In this document: positions 60,347 through 64,000 of the stretch, piece after piece | How the letters are laid out: every line of letters begins with the position of its first letter | Position numbering within the stretch: position 1 is the first letter of the stretch | Origin: an uncultured beta proteobacterium | GTDB taxonomy: Bacteria; Pseudomonadota; Gammaproteobacteria; Burkholderiales; Burkholderiaceae_C | Assembly (NCBI GenBank): GCA_903876735.1 | Contig: CAIRAW010000030.1 | Location: 1-64,000 of the forward strand | Length of the DNA stretch: 64,000 nucleotides | Direction: 5' to 3' | The notes under the pieces: generated by a model | Database searches by the model: none | What the model was told of the DNA's origin: nothing | The model's input: only the letters and a program-made list of their open reading frames with translations | Made by a program: the position numbers and the translations under genes

Positions 60347-60659
60347 GCGGGCAAGCCGACTGTTCGCTGGCCAGGCGCGACAGGTTGGCAAAGAATTCAC
60401 CCTGCCCCTTGGTATCCTGCCAAAGAGCGCCGTCGAACTTGTAGTGATAACCGCCGGATCTGGCCGCCAGCCAGACCTCGTGCAAGGGTTTTTGCAGGTT
60501 GATGACGATCTGGCTCTTGTTGGAAAAGACCAGTGTCACCATGCCCCCGGTGCGCTGACTGTCGATGTCGGCGCTGTCCTCATCGCTGATGCGGTCACAA
60601 GCAGCCTCCACCCTGTGCAGCAGTATTTCCGCGTGGTCCATGAATTCCGAGTCAGTCAT
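60336..60659 (-). CDS. cyaY: Iron-sulfur cluster assembly protein CyaY (frataxin)
   Basis: A 107-residue frataxin that regulates cysteine desulfurase and binds iron on the acidic ridge ([18 protein letters not shown]). The conserved beta-sheet [24 protein letters not shown] is present. Start [11 protein letters not shown] at 60659; the frame open to 60689 runs into lptM. The 3' end overlaps ponA by 11 bp convergently, and its ATG is 12 bp from the divergent lptM ATG. Confidence 0.92.
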   Translation of the reverse strand: MTDSEFMDHAEILLHRVEAACDRISDEDSADIDSQRTGGMVTLVFSNKSQIVINLQKPLHEVWLAARSGGYHYKFDGALWQDTKGQGEFFANLSRLASEQSACPLSF

Positions 60660-60671
60660 TACAATTTCACC

Positions 60672-60869
60672 ATGTTGCGTTTTGAGCAAATTCTAGTCAG
60701 TGCGATTGTCCTTGCCGGCAGTGTGGCGAGCCTGTGCGCCTGCGGGCAACAAGGCCCACTCTACCTGCCAGCCGAACCCACGCCTCTCAAGTCAACCGGC
60801 ACGCCGGCACAAAAACCGGCTCCCACCACCAGTACGCTGGTCCCCGCCACCCCATCCGTCCCGCAATGA
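60672..60869 (+). CDS. lptM: LPS translocon maturation chaperone LptM-like lipoprotein
   Basis: A 65-residue small lipoprotein: signal with lipobox LCAC and the mature start [10 protein letters not shown], the hallmark of the LptM/YifL family, which aids LptD oxidation and assembly. A Pro-rich tail follows. The stop overlaps lysA (ATGA). The gene order cyaY-lptM-lysA is conserved in many proteobacteria. Confidence 0.87.
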   Translation: MLRFEQILVSAIVLAGSVASLCACGQQGPLYLPAEPTPLKSTGTPAQKPAPTTSTLVPATPSVPQ

Positions 60870-62140
60870 ATTCTTCCGATCTTCCCGGCCAGCCCCATCT
60901 TGCCTACCGGGGCAATGAACTCTTTCTGGAAGACATCCGCTTGCGTGATCTGGCACAGCAACACGGCACGCCGCTTTTTGTCTACTCCAAAGGCACCATG
61001 TTGGCCGCGCTGCAGGCTTACCAGCGCGGCTTTGCCGGCCGGGACGTCCAAATCTGTTACGCCGTCAAAGCCAACGCGAGCCTGAGCGTGATCCAGATCT
61101 TTGCCCAGGCCGGTTGTGGCTTTGACATTGTTTCGGGCGGCGAGATCGAACGCGTGCTGTCCGCCGGCGGACAAGCCGACCGGATCATCTTCTCGGGTGT
61201 CGGAAAAACCAGAGCAGAAATGCGCCGGGCACTTGACCTTGGCATCGGCTGCTTCAATGTCGAGAGCGAGGCCGAACTCGACGTTCTGAACGAAGTGGCC
61301 TCTGCCATGGGCGTGCGCGCACCGGTGAGCATCCGTGTCAACCCGAACGTCGATCCGAAAACGCATCCCTATATTTCAACCGGCCTCAAAAGCAGCAAGT
61401 TTGGGATTCCGCATGAACGGGTCCTGCCCACCTACCAGCGGGCCGCTGCGCTCAAGGGTCTGCGCGTCATCGGCATCGATTGCCATATCGGCTCCCAGAT
61501 CACACAGGAAGAGCCCTACCTCGAAACAGTCGAGCGCATGGTCGATCTGGTCGAGGCCGTCGAGGCGGCTGGCATCCCGATCCAGCACATCGATTTTGGC
61601 GGCGGCTTGGGCATCAACTACAACGGTGAAACACCGCCCAACGCCGAGCAACTCTGGAAAAAGCTGCTGGCACGGCTTGATGCCCGTGGTTTTGGCCGGC
61701 GCCAGTTGATGATCGAACCCGGCCGCTCACTGGTTGGCAATGCGGGCGTCTGCCTGACCGAGGTGCTCTACCTCAAGCCGGGCGAGCAGAAAAACTTCTG
61801 CATCATCGACGCTGCCATGAACGACCTGCCGCGCCCCGCCATGTACCAGGCCTACCACCAGATCGTGCCGCTGCAGACACGCGACGCCAAGGCACTCACA
61901 TGGGATGTGGTCGGCCCGATCTGCGAAAGCGGCGACTGGATCGGCCATGACCGAGAACTCGCGGTTCAGCCTGGCGACTTGCTGGCAGTATTGTCTGCAG
62001 GCGCTTTTTGCATGAGCATGGCCAGCAACTACAACGCGCGCGGACGCGCGGCCGAGATTCTGGTGACGGGCGACCAGGCGCACCTGATTCGCCAGCGCGA
62101 GACCATCAGCGACCAGATGCGGCAGGAGAAGTTGCTTTAG
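60866..62140 (+). CDS. lysA: Diaminopimelate decarboxylase
   Basis: PLP-dependent last step of lysine synthesis. The 424-residue alanine-racemase-fold enzyme has Schiff-base Lys68 (YAVKAN), DIVSGGE, CHIGSQI, the phosphate-binding GGGLGI, EPGRSLV, and the CESGDW catalytic cysteine segment. ATG 60866 overlaps the lptM stop; the frame open to 60734 is shadow of lptM. Confidence 0.95.
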   Translation: MNSSDLPGQPHLAYRGNELFLEDIRLRDLAQQHGTPLFVYSKGTMLAALQAYQRGFAGRDVQICYAVKANASLSVIQIFAQAGCGFDIVSGGEIERVLSAGGQADRIIFSGVGKTRAEMRRALDLGIGCFNVESEAELDVLNEVASAMGVRAPVSIRVNPNVDPKTHPYISTGLKSSKFGIPHERVLPTYQRAAALKGLRVIGIDCHIGSQITQEEPYLETVERMVDLVEAVEAAGIPIQHIDFGGGLGINYNGETPPNAEQLWKKLLARLDARGFGRRQLMIEPGRSLVGNAGVCLTEVLYLKPGEQKNFCIIDAAMNDLPRPAMYQAYHQIVPLQTRDAKALTWDVVGPICESGDWIGHDRELAVQPGDLLAVLSAGAFCMSMASNYNARGRAAEILVTGDQAHLIRQRETISDQMRQEKLL

Positions 62141-62172
62141 CCGCGCAGATACGCCGGGCCGCAGAACGCTTG

Positions 62173-62784
62173 CTAGCGATGGCTCTTCTTCAAGTAGCGA
62201 ACGGCGCGCCAGCCCAACAGCAAGGCCAGGACGGCGGCATAGGCGAGCACCTCGGCATAGTTGTGCTTGGCTGAACGCATCCAGAAGAAGTGCAGCAGAG
62301 CCAATCCGGCAACGGCGTAAACCAGACGGTGCAGACCTTGCCAGCGCTTGCCACCAAGCCAGCGAATGGCGCGATTGAACGAGGTCGCCGCCAGCAAGGT
62401 GAGCAGGACAAAAGCCGAAAACCCGACCAGAATAAAGGGACGCTTGGCAATGTCTTTGGCAATGTCAGTCAGCTCAAAGCCCATGTCGAAGCCGCTGTAA
62501 CTCAGCAGGTGCAATACGACGTAGAAGTAGACAAACAAGCCCAGCATGCGGCGCAGGCGTGCCAGTGCCGGGGTGGCCATCATGACCCGCAGCGGTGTCA
62601 CGGCCAGCACCAGACACAGGGCGCGCAGCGTCCAGTCGCCACTGGCGCGGATCAGGGCCTCGGCCGGATTGGCACCCAAGCGGTTCGTGATAGTCGCGTA
62701 CAACAGCCACAAAAACGGCAGCAACATCAAACCGAAAACGACTGGCTTGGCTGCGCGGTGCGACAGCAGCGCCGGCACCGGCAT
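62173..62784 (-). CDS. msrQ: Protein-methionine-sulfoxide reductase heme-binding subunit MsrQ
   Basis: A 203-residue inner-membrane b-type cytochrome with about six helices that passes quinone electrons to MsrP. Helix histidines lie in FVYFYVVLHLLSY, WQGLHRLVYAVAGLALLHF. The ATG shares a base with the msrP stop (TGATG). Confidence 0.92.
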   Translation of the reverse strand: MPVPALLSHRAAKPVVFGLMLLPFLWLLYATITNRLGANPAEALIRASGDWTLRALCLVLAVTPLRVMMATPALARLRRMLGLFVYFYVVLHLLSYSGFDMGFELTDIAKDIAKRPFILVGFSAFVLLTLLAATSFNRAIRWLGGKRWQGLHRLVYAVAGLALLHFFWMRSAKHNYAEVLAYAAVLALLLGWRAVRYLKKSHR

Positions 62785-63785
62785 CAGATGAACTTCTTGA
62801 GGTCCATGCCGGCGTACAACTGGCCGACCTGGGCCTCATAGCCATTGAACATGAGGGTCTTGCGCTTCTTGGCGAACAAGCCATCCTCGCCAATGCGGCG
62901 CTCCGTGGCCTGACTCCAGCGCGGATGGTCCACATCAGGATTGACGTTGGAATAAAACCCGTATTCGTTGGCAGCTGCCTTGTTCCACGCGGTTGCGGGC
63001 TGCTTGTCGGTGAAACGGATCTTGACCAGGCTCTTGCCGCTCTTGAAACCGTATTTCCAGGGCACCACGAGCCGAACCGGCGCGCCGTTCTGCTTGGGCA
63101 GGACTTCACCGTACATGCCAAAGCTGAGCAGGGTCAGCGGGTGCATGGCCTCGTCCAGGCGCAGACCTTCAACATAGGGCCAGTCCAGCACGCGCGAACC
63201 GACGAAAGGCATGGTCTTGGGATCAGCCTGGGTCACAAATTCAACATACTTCGCGCTGCCCAGCGGCTCCACTTTTTTGATCAGTTCGCGCAAGGAATAG
63301 CCAACCCAGGGGATCACCATCGACCAGCCTTCGACGCAGCGCAGGCGATAGATACGCTCCTCCTGGGCGCTGAGCTTGAGCAGGTCTTCCAGCGTGTAGC
63401 GTGCCGGCTTCTTGACCAGACCCTCGACCTCGACCGTCCACGGACTCGTCAACAGGGTGTGCGCGTTGTGCGCCGGGTCCGCCTTGTCAGTGCCAAACTC
63501 GTAAAAGTTGTTGTAGCTGGTGGCGTCTTTGTAATCGGTCAGCTTTTCCATCGTGACGCCACCCGCCACGGCCGACTTGGCGCCTGGCAAGGCGGGCAGT
63601 TTGCCGCCGCGGGGTGCTGCGCTCTGCGCCTGCGCTGCGCGGGACGCCCAAGACGCCATCGCCGCGCCAGCAACGCCGCCCGCCATCAACTTGATCAGAT
63701 CACGCCGGCCCGCATAGACAGCCTGCGGCGTGATCTCACTGGGGTTCGGGTGCGAAAAGCCATCGCGGCTGGTTTTGATGCGCAT
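62784..63785 (-). CDS. msrP: Protein-methionine-sulfoxide reductase catalytic subunit MsrP
   Basis: Periplasmic molybdopterin enzyme repairing oxidised methionines. The 333-residue precursor has a Tat signal ([12 protein letters not shown], 26-37) and the molybdenum-ligating Cys150 in RLRCVEGW. Exported by the Tat system encoded at 23746-25257. A terminator for the upstream cytochrome gene ends 46 bp before its start. Confidence 0.94.
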   Translation of the reverse strand: MRIKTSRDGFSHPNPSEITPQAVYAGRRDLIKLMAGGVAGAAMASWASRAAQAQSAAPRGGKLPALPGAKSAVAGGVTMEKLTDYKDATSYNNFYEFGTDKADPAHNAHTLLTSPWTVEVEGLVKKPARYTLEDLLKLSAQEERIYRLRCVEGWSMVIPWVGYSLRELIKKVEPLGSAKYVEFVTQADPKTMPFVGSRVLDWPYVEGLRLDEAMHPLTLLSFGMYGEVLPKQNGAPVRLVVPWKYGFKSGKSLVKIRFTDKQPATAWNKAAANEYGFYSNVNPDVDHPRWSQATERRIGEDGLFAKKRKTLMFNGYEAQVGQLYAGMDLKKFI

Positions 63786-63830
63786 GCTGCTGTCCTCGGT
63801 TCAGTGGCCAGCCCCGATTGTCGTCACCTC

Positions 63831-63868
63831 AAAAGAAAAGGGCAGGCCACTTCAAAATGGACCTGCCC
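63831..63868 (-). terminator. Rho-independent terminator of the cytochrome c gene
   Basis: On the minus strand GGGCAGG (63868-63862) and CCTGCCC (63846-63840) form a stem, extended inside by a 3-bp CCA/TGG pairing, followed by TTTTCTTTT (63839-63831). It lies 24 bp after the cytochrome stop. Confidence 0.8.
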
Positions 63869-63892
63869 CCGCCAGGGTTTGTTGAAAACGAA

Positions 63893-64000
63893 CTAACGCA
63901 AACCGGCGACGTAGTCGGCTACGGCCTTGATTTCGGCGTCGTTCAGTTTGGCCGCCACCTGTGTCATTTGCAGACTGTTCTTGCGCACGCCATCACGGAA
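63893..64000 (-). CDS. Class I cytochrome c, C-terminal fragment
   Basis: The last 35 codons of a gene that continues past the right edge. The visible end FRDGVRKNSLQMTQVAAKLN followed by AEIKAVADYVAGLR matches the C-terminal helix and Met axial-ligand region (QM) of small periplasmic cytochromes c such as c553 or c4 halves. The CXXCH haem motif lies outside the window. Confidence 0.75.
   Translation of the reverse strand, partial: FRDGVRKNSLQMTQVAAKLNDAEIKAVADYVAGLR

Overview
The window is a contiguous piece of a GC-rich betaproteobacterial chromosome. Gene content, the short form of HisG, the pilMNOPQ-aroKB-dgt-gltBD order and the dispersed GC-rich intergenic repeats point to Burkholderiales, most likely Comamonadaceae close to Rhodoferax or Polaromonas. 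This placement is by recognition only; no database was searched. The genes look intact and densely packed, many joined by ATGA or TTGA stop/start overlaps. No rRNA, tRNA, prophage, integron or CRISPR array was recognised. No gap between genes exceeds 300 bp; the largest, 57685-57952, is described.

Layout. 1-5500: LPS export (lptB, lptA), dsbA, a SPOR protein, argS and a small PsiF-repeat protein. 5506-9233: two convergent gene pairs that together look like a complete envelope hexosamine-modification pathway (GtrB-like undecaprenyl-phosphate glycosyltransferase, GtrA-like flippase, ArnT-like transferase, NaxD/ChbG-type deacetylase), followed by a LysR regulator and an alcohol dehydrogenase. 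11312-13520: a CoA-transferase and HMG-CoA-lyase-type pair. 13549-17816: a KdpD/KdpE-like two-component system next to the Kup potassium transporter, with matching tandem direct repeats upstream of the kinase and of kup. 17893-23739: haloacid dehalogenase-like protein, malate synthase G between two MITE-like repeats, an acyl-CoA synthetase and an MBL-fold hydrolase. 23746-32650: leftward his operon (G-D-C-B-H-A-F-I-E) running into a HIT protein and tatABC, interrupted between hisA and hisF by repeats. 32704-38607: ibaG, a YadGH-like ABC exporter and the mlaFEDACB lipid-asymmetry operon. 38689-44876: glutamate synthase gltBD. 45051-57684: a RAYT transposase, a methyltransferase, a DUF1415 protein, dgt, aroB, aroK, a large Ig-like lipoprotein and the type IV pilus operon pilMNOPQ. 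57953-64000: ponA, cyaY, lptM, lysA, the msrPQ methionine sulfoxide repair system and the end of a cytochrome c gene.

Envelope biology dominates: LPS transport, phospholipid asymmetry, peptidoglycan synthesis, type IV pilus assembly, Tat export (MsrP in this window is a Tat substrate) and lipid or glycan decoration. Amino-acid biosynthesis (his, aro, lys, glt) is the second theme.

The features most worth a second look are: (1) the reconstructed lipid A or glycan hexosamine-modification locus; (2) a GC-rich repeat copy between kinase and response regulator that forms a 30-codon open frame with ATGA overlaps at both ends; (3) 11-bp-period direct repeats upstream of kinase and kup, a candidate regulon of this KdpDE-like pair; (4) an Ig-like lipoprotein gene with a C9 homopolymer between pilQ and aroK; and (5) terminator-like hairpins that abut the start codons of gtrB and mlaF.
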